Assembly (NCBI GenBank): GCA_963781785.1
Contig: CAWAHD010000001.1
Coordinates: 186,001-250,000, forward strand
From: CAWAHD01 sp963781785
GTDB lineage: Bacteria; Planctomycetota; Planctomycetia; Isosphaerales; Isosphaeraceae
Length of the DNA: 64,000 nucleotides
Direction: 5' to 3'
The notes beneath the pieces were generated by a model. It was not told the origin of the DNA and did not search any database. It saw only the letters and a program-made list of their open reading frames with translations. Of this stretch, positions 26,225-35,431 are shown one piece after another. The position numbers and the translations under genes were made by a program. How positions within the stretch are numbered: the stretch's first letter is position 1; each line of letters starts with the position of its first letter.

Positions 26225-27139
26225 TCAGCGATCGTTGGGGTTCATGGGCGCGAAAGCGAAGAACTCGCGGGGAGATCGCGTGGTGACGATATAGGGCACG
26301 TAGCCCGGAGTCAAGGGAACCGGCCCGCCGGCACCGACGAACCACTGCACCTTCGGACGGTGGAACGCACCCGCCAACGACGCGAGCTTGCTGTGCAGAA
26401 GCGAGCTGAGCCCCGATCCCCCCAGGCAGTGCTTGCAGCCTTGCCCGCCGCAGAATCGACACCCGGGATCACCGGACATCCCCGACCCACCATCGGTAGC
26501 GCACGACTGACAGCCTCTGCCGCCACACAGCCCGCAGCCCATCCGGCTCCCGCCGTGACCAAGGTGAGTATGACGTCCACCGATCGAGCAGCCGGTCTGC
26601 CCGCAGGCGAATTGCGCCGTCGGTTGCACGACGGCCTGGCTTGAAGCGCCTGGGTAAGTGCTTGCATATCCGGCCGCGCCCGTGCCGCAGACGGCACTCT
26701 TTTTGTGCCCCTGGAGTCCGCAACTGATCCCGCCGAAGCACCCTGGAGTGCCGCACGACGAGCCGCCGTTGTGTCCGAACAGCCCTGACCCGCAGCCAGC
26801 CCCGGAATTCGCACACGCGCCGTTTGCGCAACCATCGCCATCGCCGTGATGGAACAATCCGTGGCCCAGACCACCGCCGCCGCCCAGCCCGTGCAGCTTA
26901 CAGCTCACGCAGCCCAGGGCTTTATCGGCATCGGCGATGTAATCCTTGGCGTAGTGGCCGTAGGGAATGGGCGGTGCCTTGTAAGCTCCGCCGTTCGTGA
27001 AGTCATAGGCCGGAACAACCCGGGGAATCGTGTGCTGCAACAGCATCCCATCGGCAAGGGCGGGCTTCGCCATCCCCAGCCCGAAGGCTGCAACCAGTGT
27101 GAGCGCGAGCGGCAAGGCTCGCCAGGTTCCGAAACGCAT
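26225..27139 (-). CDS. Exported Cys/Gly-rich protein, unknown function
   Basis: The 304-residue product has a signal peptide (about 1-30, cleavage after ALA). The mature protein is very rich in Gly, Cys, His and Ser. Paired-cysteine clusters resemble DnaJ-type zinc repeats in spacing: CGLCGGRGCQSC and CRFCGGQGCKHC. These alternate with GHKKSAVCGTG and HHGDGDGC-like segments. The C-terminal 70 residues (SLAGAFHRPKVQWFVGAGGP) are without Cys and more globular. Metal binding or surface assembly through disulphides is a reasonable guess, but no function is known to me. The start has only a weak ribosome-binding site. Confidence 0.62.
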   Translation of the reverse strand: MRFGTWRALPLALTLVAAFGLGMAKPALADGMLLQHTIPRVVPAYDFTNGGAYKAPPIPYGHYAKDYIADADKALGCVSCKLHGLGGGGGLGHGLFHHGDGDGCANGACANSGAGCGSGLFGHNGGSSCGTPGCFGGISCGLQGHKKSAVCGTGAAGYASTYPGASSQAVVQPTAQFACGQTGCSIGGRHTHLGHGGSRMGCGLCGGRGCQSCATDGGSGMSGDPGCRFCGGQGCKHCLGGSGLSSLLHSKLASLAGAFHRPKVQWFVGAGGPVPLTPGYVPYIVTTRSPREFFAFAPMNPNDR

Positions 27140-27457
27140 AGTGAATCCCTCAATCGGCTTCCATGAGACCCTCCTGGAATGTCTGGAATCATGCGCACGG
27201 ACGTGCCCGAGCCTTCCTGCGCGCGGACGACACGATCAGCTTCGGGCCATCACAAACCACACCGGGCCAGCGGCATGATCGCGACCAGCCCTCCTCCCCA
27301 TTCAGGTCCGCCGCGTGGCCGCGGCGTGTTCCGGAGCAGTGCTCCGTTGACCGATGGGCTCGAGGCGCGATGGCGGCTCCAGTCCGTGGCTTGGCCTTGT
27401 GAGTGTCCATCGGCCCGAACCGGCTCCGATCTCGAACCAATCATCTGGTCCGCGCAC

Positions 27458-27500
27458 AAAAAAAGGACCGGTCTCTCGTCAAAGTCCGAGAGACCGGTCC
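27458..27500 (-). terminator. Rho-independent terminator of the 27521 gene
   Basis: On the minus strand, a perfect 14-bp stem (27500-27487 with 27478-27465) with an 8-base loop is followed by seven Ts (27464-27458). It starts 20 bases after the stop codon of the gene at 27521. This is the clearest terminator in the window. Confidence 0.9.
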
Positions 27501-27520
27501 AGCTTTCATATTTCGCGAGC

Positions 27521-28283
27521 TCAGTGGCTATCTTTGCCATAGACCACCGAGGCCGGCAGCTCGGTGACGGGCCGGCCCGGCTGATCGTACGCGATCGCTG
27601 CGTGCTTCTGACGCTCCTGGTCCTCATAAGCACGGCGGACTTGTCCGAATTTCGGCAGGCCCAGAAGATGGCTGATAATGTGCGGGCGATCGTGGCCAGG
27701 GCTGGTCAAAGCAACCTGGGCGGGAGGGACGCTCGCGGGGACAACCGACGGGTCAACGCCGGGGCGATGCCCCATCGCACTTATCCGCGGGTCGGCCCAG
27801 GACGGCTGGCCTGAGGTGGACATACCAATCGGCGACGGCTCCATGCCCGCAACGGTTTCCCCGACGACGGCGTATCCGGGCGCGTCGGCACCTGCGACGG
27901 TCGCCGGACCGGTTGTCACTGCGTACCCCGGTGCGTGAGCATCGCCGCTCACCACGGGGCCCGACACAACGACGCCTCGCTGGCAAGTCAAGCAATTGCC
28001 CGTCTGCCCGTTATGCACATGGCCAGGTGTCCCGGCCATCGGGTTGAGCTCAGGGGGCGGTGGAATGTCGATGCCGTCGTGAGCCTTCACGTAAGCACGC
28101 TGGCACTCGACGCAGTGGCGACGCCCGAACAAGCCCTTATGATGATGGGGCTTGGGCTGCGGCGCCTGCGCCGGCCGGAGCCGCGGATGCCTCGTCATCA
28201 CCAAGCGGCGCGGCCATCGCCGCGGCCGGAATGGCCAGCGCCAGGCCGCAGAGACCCAGGACCAATCGAGCACACAGACGCAT
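27521..28283 (-). CDS. Exported protein, unknown; frameshift near 28150-28200
   Basis: The ATG at 28283, with GGAAAGGAG upstream, opens a signal peptide (MRLCARLVLGLCGLALAIPA) running to AGAGAAAQAPSS and a stop at 28137. The main frame, one base shifted, continues APQPKPHHHKGLFGRRHCVE with CXXC-like pairs (CVEC and CLTC), then a Gly/Pro/Val-rich repeat (PGYAV occurs twice) and ends VVYGKDSH. The splice falls in the low-complexity Ala/Pro segment. The whole, about 250 residues, would be a secreted protein with two Cys pairs, one of which sits in KGLFGRRHCVECQRAY. It ends at a strong terminator. Family unknown. A single-base error is likelier than decay. Confidence 0.6.
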
Positions 28284-28750
28284 CAGGGAACTCCTTTCCC
28301 AGCTTCGCGCCCGGCGCCGCGCATTCGAGCTTGCGCAAGCCTGGAGCTGCCATACCGAAGCATTGAAGAGTGACCCGGTCAACGCCTCGCTCCAGAGACG
28401 GACTGACCGGACCGAAGGGGCGGCCCTCCATGAACCAACGCTTGTGCGATGACCTCCGCACTCACGCTCGACCGAGCCCACGCGTGCTGACGGACCGTCA
28501 GGGGCCGTGGTTTTCTGATATATCCCTTAACATCGGCACAAACCCGTCGGGTCTTGCGACGAAACCGCGAAACCGAGGATTTGACCTGAGTCCAAACTCG
28601 CGCGTGCTCGACAGGCGGCCAATCCCCTTGTCGTGACCAAATCATCTCGATGCTGGGGCTCCCGATCTGTTACGGTGGCAAAACGGCCGTGGCGGACCTT
28701 GGCTTTTCCGTCATCCCTTTTTAGTCTCACGAACGATTTCGAGCGCATGC
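28284..28750. other. Intergenic region, no gene seen
   Basis: This 467-base stretch separates a divergent secreted-protein gene from the ABC-F gene and presumably holds both promoters. I see no convincing coding frame or RNA gene. Confidence 0.5.
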
Positions 28751-30539
28751 ATGGCATTGCTCAGCCTGCGGAACGTCAGCCTGGCCTTTGGAGGCCCCCA
28801 ACTGCTCGATCAGGTTGAGCTGCAAATCGAATCGGGCGAGCAGGTCTGCCTGATGGGCCGCAACGGTGAGGGGAAGAGCAGTCTGCTGCGGCTGATCCGA
28901 GGCGAAATCGAGCCCGACGACGGCCAGGTTATTCGCCAGCAAGGGCTGCGCATCTCACTTCTTCCGCAGGATGTCCCCTCCGGGCGATCCGGCACGGTCA
29001 TTGACCAGGTGGCAGCGGGCATCGACGACGAGGCGCATCGGCGGCGCATCTCGCACCATCGCGCAGGCCATCGTCTCGCGGATGGATCTGGACCCCGACG
29101 CGCAGTTTGAAGACCTTTCTTCGGGAATGAAGCGTCGAGTCCTGCTGGCCCAGGCGCTCGTTACTGAGCCCGACATCCTCCTGCTGGACGAGCCAACCAA
29201 TCACCTCGACATCGATTCGATCCGCTGGCTCGAGTCGTTCCTGCTGCGGTTCGCCGGCACGATTGTGTTCGTCACTCACGATCGCGTCTTCCTCGAGCGG
29301 CTCGCGACCCGCATCGTCGAGCTCGATCGCGGAAATCTCCATGATTGGGCATGCGACTACCCGACCTTTCTGAAGCGCCGGGACAAGATTCTGATGGCCG
29401 AGGCCAGAGAGCAAGAGCTCTTCGACAAGAAGCTGGCCCAGGAAGAAACGTGGATCAGGAAGGGAATCGAAGCCCGGCGCACCCGCAACGAAGGCCGGGT
29501 CCGTGCGCTCAAGGCGATGCGTGAGTTACGCCGGCAGCGTCGCGAGCGGCAGGGGACAGCGCGGATCCAGGCCCAAGAATCCGAGCGATCGGGCACTCTT
29601 GTCATCGAAGCGAAGGGTGCAAGCTTCCGCTATGGCGACCGCCCGGTGATCCGTGACCTCACGACGACGATCCTCCGGGGCGACAAGGTGGGAATCATCG
29701 GCCCCAATGCCTCGGGAAAGACAACGCTGATCCGGCTGTTGCTGGGCGAGCTGCCGCCCCGGGAGGGAACCATCCGGCATGGGACTCGGCTGGAGATCGC
29801 CTACTTCGACCAGTTGAAGGCAACCCTGGATGAGAACAAGACCGTCCAGCAGAATATCAGTGATTACGACATGATCCCGATCAACGGCCAGCCGCGTCAC
29901 GTGCTGGGCTATCTTCAGGACTTCCTGTTCGCGCCGGAGCGATCGCGCAGCCTGGTCAAGTTTCTGTCGGGCGGCGAGCGCAGCCGGCTTTTGCTCGCCC
30001 GGCTCTTCACCAAGCCATCGAACCTGCTCGTCCTGGACGAGCCGACCAATGACCTGGACGTGGAGACCCTCGAGCTCTTGGAGTCATTGCTGGTCGATTA
30101 TGCGGGAACGGTCCTCCTGGTGAGCCATGACCGGGCGTTCTTGAATGACGTGGTGACCAGCACGCTGGCGATTGAAGAAGACGGAGCGGTCCGCGAGTAC
30201 GACGGCGGCTATGACGACTACTTGCGTCAGCGGCCAGCTCAAGGGGCCGAGGATTCCCCGAAGTCTTCGGGCCTGGTCAGCGCAGGTTCGACCGCACCCA
30301 CGGTGGAAAAGCGCAAGAAATTGAGCTACAAGGAGCAACGCGAGCTGGCGTCTCTGCCGGAGCAGATCGAGCGTTTCGAGTCAGAGCTGCGCGATCTTCA
30401 TGCGGCCATGGCTGACCCTGCGTTTTACAAACGTGACGGAGCCGCGATCGTCGCGACAAAGTCACGGCTGGCCGAGCTCGAACGCGACCTGGCAACCGCT
30501 TACGAGCGCTGGGAAAGGCTGGAACAGTATGCGGACTGA
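28751..30539 (+). CDS. ABC-F ATPase (Uup-like), frameshifted near 29050
   Basis: The first frame from the ATG at 28751 gives the first Walker A (GRNGEGKSSLLRLIRGEIEP) and runs to IDDEAHRRRISH. The second continues IAQAIVSRMDLDPDAQFEDL with signature LSSGMKRRVLLAQAL, Walker B (ILLLDEPTNHLD), the linker of charged helices, then the second ATPase domain (GPNASGKTT; LSGGERSRLLLARL; LVLDEPTNDLD) and a C-terminal coiled coil (RFESELRDLHAAMADPAF) like that of Uup. The joint near 29040-29060 is a one-base shift. The product is about 596 residues, usual for Uup. These soluble ATPases act on ribosomes or bind DNA junctions; no membrane segments are present. The gene is monocistronic. Confidence 0.87.
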
Positions 30540-30544
30540 CCGGC

Positions 30545-31057
30545 TCATTTCGGGATCTGGTATCCCAGGTGCAGTTCACCATGTCGTAAGTTGATCGCGA
30601 TCCACTCATCGTGACTGAGTTGGCCGAAGATCGAGTGCGTGATCGTTGGGGCCTGGGACTTGAGCTTCGCCATCACTCGCTGCATCCGTTCCAGAGCCGC
30701 TTCCAAGGGCACGGGTTCAGTCGCCAGCGTTCCACCGTCCACACCTGGGATCTTCACGCCAGCCCGCATCGGCTCATGAATAAACTTCTGCTTGCCGAGC
30801 CGCAGGATCCACTTGATGAAGAATGGGGTCTTGAGCGGGATTCCGGTGTAGGAGTACTCCGCCCAAGCTGACAAATGCCCGAGGGTCTGGCCCAGCGTCC
30901 AGTTTCCGATTCGCTCGAGCCGGCCAGCTCGCTCGGCCTCGACCAATCGGTCCACCTCGGCCATCATCGCGTCGATCGATTCGAACCGCAGGATCCTCCT
31001 GCCCGCGACCTTTCCCGTATCCACCAGACCCGTTGATTTTTCACTCGCCGTGGTCAT
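30545..31057 (-). CDS. DUF1569 (DinB-like fold) protein
   Basis: The 170-residue product from the ATG at 31057 belongs to the DUF1569 family of DinB-like four-helix proteins. Characteristic segments are NWTLGQTLGHLSAWAEYSY near residue 52, and at the C-terminus FGQLSHDEWIAINLRHGELH. His residues at the helix starts (GHLSAW, LRHGELH) may bind a metal, as in the YfiT/DinB superfamily. No enzymatic role is known. The frame is open further to 31234 through the large palindrome, but that extension is not family-like. The convergent ABC-F gene ends six bases beyond the stop. The membrane-protein gene lies upstream on the same strand, 190 bases away. Confidence 0.8.
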   Translation of the reverse strand: MTTASEKSTGLVDTGKVAGRRILRFESIDAMMAEVDRLVEAERAGRLERIGNWTLGQTLGHLSAWAEYSYTGIPLKTPFFIKWILRLGKQKFIHEPMRAGVKIPGVDGGTLATEPVPLEAALERMQRVMAKLKSQAPTITHSIFGQLSHDEWIAINLRHGELHLGYQIPK

Positions 31058-31184
31058 GGGTACCCTCGTATCGCCGACTCGATTCCCGGCATATTTCACC
31101 TGCCTCGCCGCAGCCGCACCATCATATGCGGGGCTGCGCCACACGATCAATACAGCCCTCGCTGGAGGTCGTGAACCCGCTAAA

Positions 31185-31239
31185 AACACATGGTGTCCGT
31201 TCTCTTTGACCGAGTCAAAGAGAACGGACACCATGTGTT
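31185..31239. repeat. Perfect 26-bp inverted repeat, 3-base loop
   Basis: Arms 31185-31210 and 31214-31239 are exact reverse complements; the loop is CGA. It lies eight bases after the stop codon of the membrane-protein gene (minus strand). The element could be a MITE-like insertion or a transcription-ending hairpin, though no T-run follows on either strand. Confidence 0.85.
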
Positions 31240-31246
31240 CTCCCGA

Positions 31247-31915
31247 TCAGCGCTCAGGTAAGGCCGGCTCGGCCTTGGCCGGCAACCGAGCAGCCGGCTC
31301 GGGAAAGACAGCACGGAATGTCAGATGCGCGGGCAAATAGAAGACAATGGGAAACCCCACGATCATTATCGTCAGCCAGAGCCAGGGACGCATGATGGTT
31401 TGAGGCTTCACGTAATCAAGGCCATGAACATAGTTAATATTGACGGCGAGGTCGGGGTGACTTGCCGGAGCCGGCGGAGCGGGCGCCAGAAAGTACGAGG
31501 CAAGCAAGATCATCGTGCTGACAACGGTCCAGGCGATGAACGCCCGGCGGTCGTATCCCAGTCTCCAGACGCCCCAAACCACCAGGAACGGCAGCCAGCC
31601 GTGGAAGGTCGAGAGTCCACGCACAAAGAGCGACAGCTTCGAATCGAACATGTAGCTGGTCATCGTCGTGATCCGCGAGCCCGTCAAGAAGTCAAACACC
31701 CACAAGAGCTGCGGGAGGGTGATCCCCACCGCGATCATGCTCATCAATAGAGAGCTCTCCGTCCACAGCGCGATCAGGCCGATCAGGAGCGCAACGTCGC
31801 AGAAGAACAGGAAGTTCCAGGCGGAGTAGGTGACCCAGTAATAGGGCACGAGGACGGCGACGAAAAGCGTGTAGACCAATTTCACGGCCAGAGGTATCAG
31901 GTGAGACTGGTTCAT
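31247..31915 (-). CDS. Polytopic membrane protein, unknown function
   Basis: The 222-residue product from the ATG at 31915 has about six hydrophobic segments (roughly 8-28, 33-52, 58-78, 105-123, 131-150, 183-203). Conserved-looking motifs include YYWVTYSAWNFLFFCDVALL, STFHGWLPFLVVWGVWRLGY and the loop AVNINYVHGLDYVKP. I recall similar proteins in Planctomycetes and other bacteria as conserved hypothetical membrane proteins. No catalytic motif is visible beyond the His in STFHGWLP. The extension of the frame to 32155 is Arg-rich and overlaps the divergent HEAT gene; I reject it. A perfect palindrome follows the stop. Confidence 0.7.
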   Translation of the reverse strand: MNQSHLIPLAVKLVYTLFVAVLVPYYWVTYSAWNFLFFCDVALLIGLIALWTESSLLMSMIAVGITLPQLLWVFDFLTGSRITTMTSYMFDSKLSLFVRGLSTFHGWLPFLVVWGVWRLGYDRRAFIAWTVVSTMILLASYFLAPAPPAPASHPDLAVNINYVHGLDYVKPQTIMRPWLWLTIMIVGFPIVFYLPAHLTFRAVFPEPAARLPAKAEPALPER

Positions 31916-32229
31916 GAGCGGGCTTCCACGGGTGTGATTGCGACGAACAGCCGATACCATTGATCCGTCGCCAAGACCGTCAGTGTATCGATGGCGAATT
32001 TGTCCGCATATGTGCCACCGCGCTGTGAAAAGACGGCGCCATCGCTCCCAGAACGGATCCTGACCGCGGCTGCGACGGTATGTCGGTGATGGCACAGGGC
32101 GCAACCGCGCGACCGCCGGGAAGGCAAGTGCTCTTGCCTGGTTTCGGATTCCCACTAAGATATCGCACGCACGGAGTGGATTTGCCGCTTCGCCAGGAAA
32201 TGCGGCTCCAGTTTTGCACGGAGGCAGCC

Positions 32230-33429
32230 ATGCCGGAGCAGCGTCGAGCGGGTCGGAGAGTCGCGGGCATTTTGGTGTGTGCCGTGATCGTCACGGTCAC
32301 GGTGGCAGGTGTCAAGCTAGCCTATTTCGGCGCGCCTGTGCCCGCTGCGCGCTCGAGCGACCCTGGTACGGTTGCCATCAATGAGAACAGCCCGCTGGCT
32401 GCCTTGAGCACGGCGCTCCGAAACAATGATCCTCGCGCGCTGGCGTGGATTCATCAGCGTATGATGCCCAGGCCCAATACACCCCTCCAGGCTGTGGGCG
32501 CCACCGAGAGCGCGGAGTGCATCGACACCCTCGCAGCGTTGCGTGCGAGCTTTCCCGGGCTCGGTGCACCGGGACGTGTGATGGCTGTGACGGCTGCATG
32601 CCGGATCTTCGACAGATTTGCCGTCGAGCCGGCAACCGGGCGATGGGCCGACGCGCTCAAGCCGCTTCACGACCTGCTTTCGGCCAGCCTGGGAGACATC
32701 GACCCCGCGCCGCGCTATGCCGCCCTGATCGAGATCAGCCGGTTCTGGGTCTGGATTCCGGGCCGATCGATCACGCCGGCCGAGGAGCAGACCCTGGCAG
32801 AATGGAAGGGCGGGCTTTACGGGCCGGTGCTGCGGTGTCTGGCCAGCCGGGACGTTCGGACGCGAATGGCAGCGGTCGGCTGTCTGGGCGCTCTTCCCAT
32901 CGACAACGCGGCCATCGCCGGGGTCGCCTATGTCGACGATCCCAACAGCGACGTTCGGAAGCAAACGCTCAGCTCTTTTTCGCGACGAAACATGCTCCTG
33001 ACCGACGAAATGCTGCTCAAACGGTTGCACGACCAGGATGCCGCGGTCCGCGAAATGGCCGGTTTGATCCTTACGACTCGCGGGCTCTCCCAGGAACTGG
33101 TCGGCCTGGGCGGCTTGATGTACAGCCCCAGGCCCGAGCAGCGCGTATCGGTGATTCCTCTTTTGAAAGACCGGACTGACATTGACCCGGTTACCTGGTT
33201 GATCCAGCTCTCGCGCGACTCGGTGGAATCGGTCCGGATCAGTGCGATCGAGGCACTCGCCCGGTACAAGTCGCCAACGGTGCAGAAACGACTTGCCGAG
33301 ATGGCCCGCTCCGACGGCTCGGAAGCCGTGCGCCAGGCGGCCCGCAAGGTCATCCCCACCGACGAGGAGACAACAGCGTCGCTCCCTCCCCTGCCCGGCT
33401 CGTCAAGTCTCAACCCCAAGGCGAACTGA
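32230..33429 (+). CDS. HEAT-repeat protein with N-terminal membrane anchor
   Basis: The 399-residue product begins at the ATG at 32230, preceded by CGGAGGC. One membrane segment (about 11-30) is followed by an exported helical solenoid. Repeats of HEAT type are seen around residues 190-380, such as SVESVRISAIEALARYKSPT and EAVRQAARKVIPTDEE. Upstream of these the sequence is less regular, with conserved-looking Trp/Arg positions in SRFWVWIPGRSITP. Such proteins serve as periplasmic scaffolds. No partner is evident. The frame is open from 32080 but the upstream 50 codons lack character. A 63-bp dispersed repeat follows the stop by 14 bases. Confidence 0.75.
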   Translation: MPEQRRAGRRVAGILVCAVIVTVTVAGVKLAYFGAPVPAARSSDPGTVAINENSPLAALSTALRNNDPRALAWIHQRMMPRPNTPLQAVGATESAECIDTLAALRASFPGLGAPGRVMAVTAACRIFDRFAVEPATGRWADALKPLHDLLSASLGDIDPAPRYAALIEISRFWVWIPGRSITPAEEQTLAEWKGGLYGPVLRCLASRDVRTRMAAVGCLGALPIDNAAIAGVAYVDDPNSDVRKQTLSSFSRRNMLLTDEMLLKRLHDQDAAVREMAGLILTTRGLSQELVGLGGLMYSPRPEQRVSVIPLLKDRTDIDPVTWLIQLSRDSVESVRISAIEALARYKSPTVQKRLAEMARSDGSEAVRQAARKVIPTDEETTASLPPLPGSSSLNPKAN

Positions 33430-33442
33430 CCGGCCACCGATC

Positions 33443-33505
33443 CCTTTCCCCCCCTTGCGAAGGGAGGGCCAGGGGGGGTGGTCCCGGCGCGACCAGTTAG
33501 CAACG
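33443..33505. repeat. 63-bp dispersed repeat, copy 1
   Basis: Shares about 55 of 63 positions with 43399-43461: a pyrimidine run CCTTTCCCC, then TTGCGAAGGG, a run of Gs, GGTGGTCCC and GACCAG(T/C)TAGC. It starts 14 bases after the HEAT gene stop. The CCCCCTTGCGAAGGGRGG core is a hairpin. Confidence 0.8.
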
Positions 33506-33541
33506 CTTCCTTGCAATGGGAGAACAGCCCCTCGACGCCCT

Positions 33542-34858
33542 CTAGCGCAACACTCGCACGCGTGAGCCCACATACCCGCGCCGGCCGCGAATGCTGTCGG
33601 GGAACAGCTTGGCCTGATCCAGCGAGTCGTCAGCCAGAAACGGCATGGGAAGGTATTCGGTCTCGCGATTCAGCTCTGGGTGCGAGCGGACCTCATCCTC
33701 CAGCGGCGGCGAGACCCAGAGCGTTTTAAGCTCCAGGGTATTGGGAATCACAACCACCCGCGCCTGCGACGGCTCGATGCGCCAGCACGTGTCGAGTGCG
33801 CTCGTGACAACGTCGCGATCGGTGGGCAGCGTGATCGGGATGCGGGCGCGCTCCAGGCAACAAGATGTGATCGTGTTGATCCGTAACGCCTCTTCGTCCA
33901 TTTTCGAGACCAGGCGCTCTGTTGTCAGGTCGGCAAACCCGACCCCCACGATGTTGCCGTGGCTCTCGTCGGAGACGTCGAGGACGACCAATCGCGTGAT
34001 CACCGGACGATCGAAGTCAGGCTGAGTCTCGATCAGCAGCCGGCCGATGACGTTCGGGTCCATTCCCGCGCCCGAGTAGTTCTTGCCCAGCTCGCCGACA
34101 ACCAGGACGTCGATCTGGTCAAACGGAAGCCGGCCCATCAGCCCGCGGGCGCGTTCGAGCACCACAGGCTCGACATCAAAAATGGTCTCGGGTTCCAGCG
34201 GAACGATCTCGGCCGGCACGTCTTCTGCATTTTCGACGATGGCCAGGCCGAGCGCAAACCGGGTGTTCTGCACCAGGAACCGGCCAACCGCAGGCAAGAC
34301 CTCGCGCAAGCCCCGTATCCCCAGCTTGTGAACCTGGCTGGCGCCGTTGCGCTTTCCCAGGCCGATCACCAGCATCTTGAGCACCCCCGACTCGTGCGTC
34401 GAGTGGAAATCGGTGTGGGGCTTGACCCGATTCAACAAGACGATGCCATCGGCTTGATAAGCGTTCTTGTCGAAATAGATCGGCAGGCCGACAGGATTCG
34501 TTCCCAGGACCACGGTGTCCATCTCGGTCTTGACGGGAACGCCCATCGTCTCGGGCGTGACGCCGTATCCGGCCAGGAGAGCACGCTGCCCGTCGGCGGT
34601 TGCACCACCGTGGCTCCCCATCGCGGCAACGATGAACGGCTTGTAGCCGATCTCGCGCAACGTGTCGACGGCCGTCCTGGCCACCAGGTCAATGCCGCCG
34701 ATCCCTCGGCTGCCGACCCCCACGGCGATCGTACCACCCCTGGCAACTCGTTCACTCAGCCTGCTGCCCATGATCAGCCGGCGAACGGTGCCCGGCACGT
34801 CATCGAGCCGGGGCTGCGGCAGTGACTGACGGATCCGGGCCAGCGGCGGGAAGATCAT
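33542..34858 (-). CDS. LarA-like lactate racemase N-domain (DUF2088) protein
   Basis: From the ATG at 34858 this encodes 438 residues. The central fold resembles the N-terminal domain of LarA: GGTIAVGVGSRGIGGIDLV near residue 40, IVAAMGSHGGATADGQ, and the KPHTDFHSTHESGVLKMLVI segment. In true LarA, the nickel cofactor is bound by a Lys and His residues of the GH/KPH-type motifs, and a full C-terminal domain is present. The order here is similar but the C-terminal half diverges (ELKTLWVSPPLEDEVRSHPE). I therefore call it LarA-like with unknown substrate. An upstream extension to 35137 overlaps the neighbouring gene and is Arg/Ser-rich; I do not accept it. The gene follows the Tyr-rich gene on the same strand by 76 bases. 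Confidence 0.78.
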   Translation of the reverse strand: MIFPPLARIRQSLPQPRLDDVPGTVRRLIMGSRLSERVARGGTIAVGVGSRGIGGIDLVARTAVDTLREIGYKPFIVAAMGSHGGATADGQRALLAGYGVTPETMGVPVKTEMDTVVLGTNPVGLPIYFDKNAYQADGIVLLNRVKPHTDFHSTHESGVLKMLVIGLGKRNGASQVHKLGIRGLREVLPAVGRFLVQNTRFALGLAIVENAEDVPAEIVPLEPETIFDVEPVVLERARGLMGRLPFDQIDVLVVGELGKNYSGAGMDPNVIGRLLIETQPDFDRPVITRLVVLDVSDESHGNIVGVGFADLTTERLVSKMDEEALRINTITSCCLERARIPITLPTDRDVVTSALDTCWRIEPSQARVVVIPNTLELKTLWVSPPLEDEVRSHPELNRETEYLPMPFLADDSLDQAKLFPDSIRGRRGYVGSRVRVLR

Positions 34859-34934
34859 GTGCGAAAACCCGTGGTTCCATGCCAGACGGCCGCACGAGCC
34901 AAGAATCGCTCTCGCTCTGCCCGAAGTTCCCCTG

Positions 34935-35414
34935 TCACCAGCCGAAGACAGCGCCTGGACCGAACGCCGGCGCATAGAAGCCGACCGGCGGAGGCGGCGA
35001 CATCGGACGGCCAGCAGCCGCTGGCCCATACCCAACCGCGAAGGTGCGATACTGGTACGAACTGGCTGGGTAATAGTAAGAGGCGCCGTACACGTACCCC
35101 GGAGCGACAAATCCCGGCCGCCACAGGCCGACTCCAAATCGACCGGGCAACACCCCGTAGGGCGGATAGTTACTGCCGTACGAAGGCCCGGGATACGCCG
35201 AGAAGACCGTGTACGTCTGCGGCATCCCGTAGCTGGCGAACCCGTAGCTCATTCCATAAAGCCCCGGCGCCGCCAGGTAGTCGCTCACGCGGTACGAGCC
35301 AGCAAAGGCGCCACCTAATGTGGGCTGGGCTTTCGCCTCCCGGGTTCCGGACAACACGGCACAGAGCGCCGCGATCAACGCGCCGCGCAAAAGCGTCGCT
35401 CGAGAGCACCGCAT
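34935..35414 (-). CDS. Exported Tyr/Gly/Pro-rich protein, unknown
   Basis: The 159-residue product from the ATG at 35414 begins with a signal peptide (RCSRATLLRGALIAALCAVL, cleavage after AKA). The mature protein is low-complexity and dominated by Tyr, Gly, Pro, Ser and Ala: GLYGMSYGFASYGMPQTYTV, then ASYYYPASSYQYRTF. Such composition suggests an extended, structural or surface-associated role. It forms a pair with the gene at 35432 (17 bases upstream), which is similar in kind. No family is known to me. Confidence 0.6.
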   Translation of the reverse strand: MRCSRATLLRGALIAALCAVLSGTREAKAQPTLGGAFAGSYRVSDYLAAPGLYGMSYGFASYGMPQTYTVFSAYPGPSYGSNYPPYGVLPGRFGVGLWRPGFVAPGYVYGASYYYPASSYQYRTFAVGYGPAAAGRPMSPPPPVGFYAPAFGPGAVFGW

Positions 35415-35431
35415 GGAATTCCCCCCCTCGT

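Noticed and set aside
30545..31234. Longer form of the DUF1569 gene
   Set aside because: The extra N-terminal residues are encoded by the 26-bp palindrome, so the ATG at 31057 is preferred.
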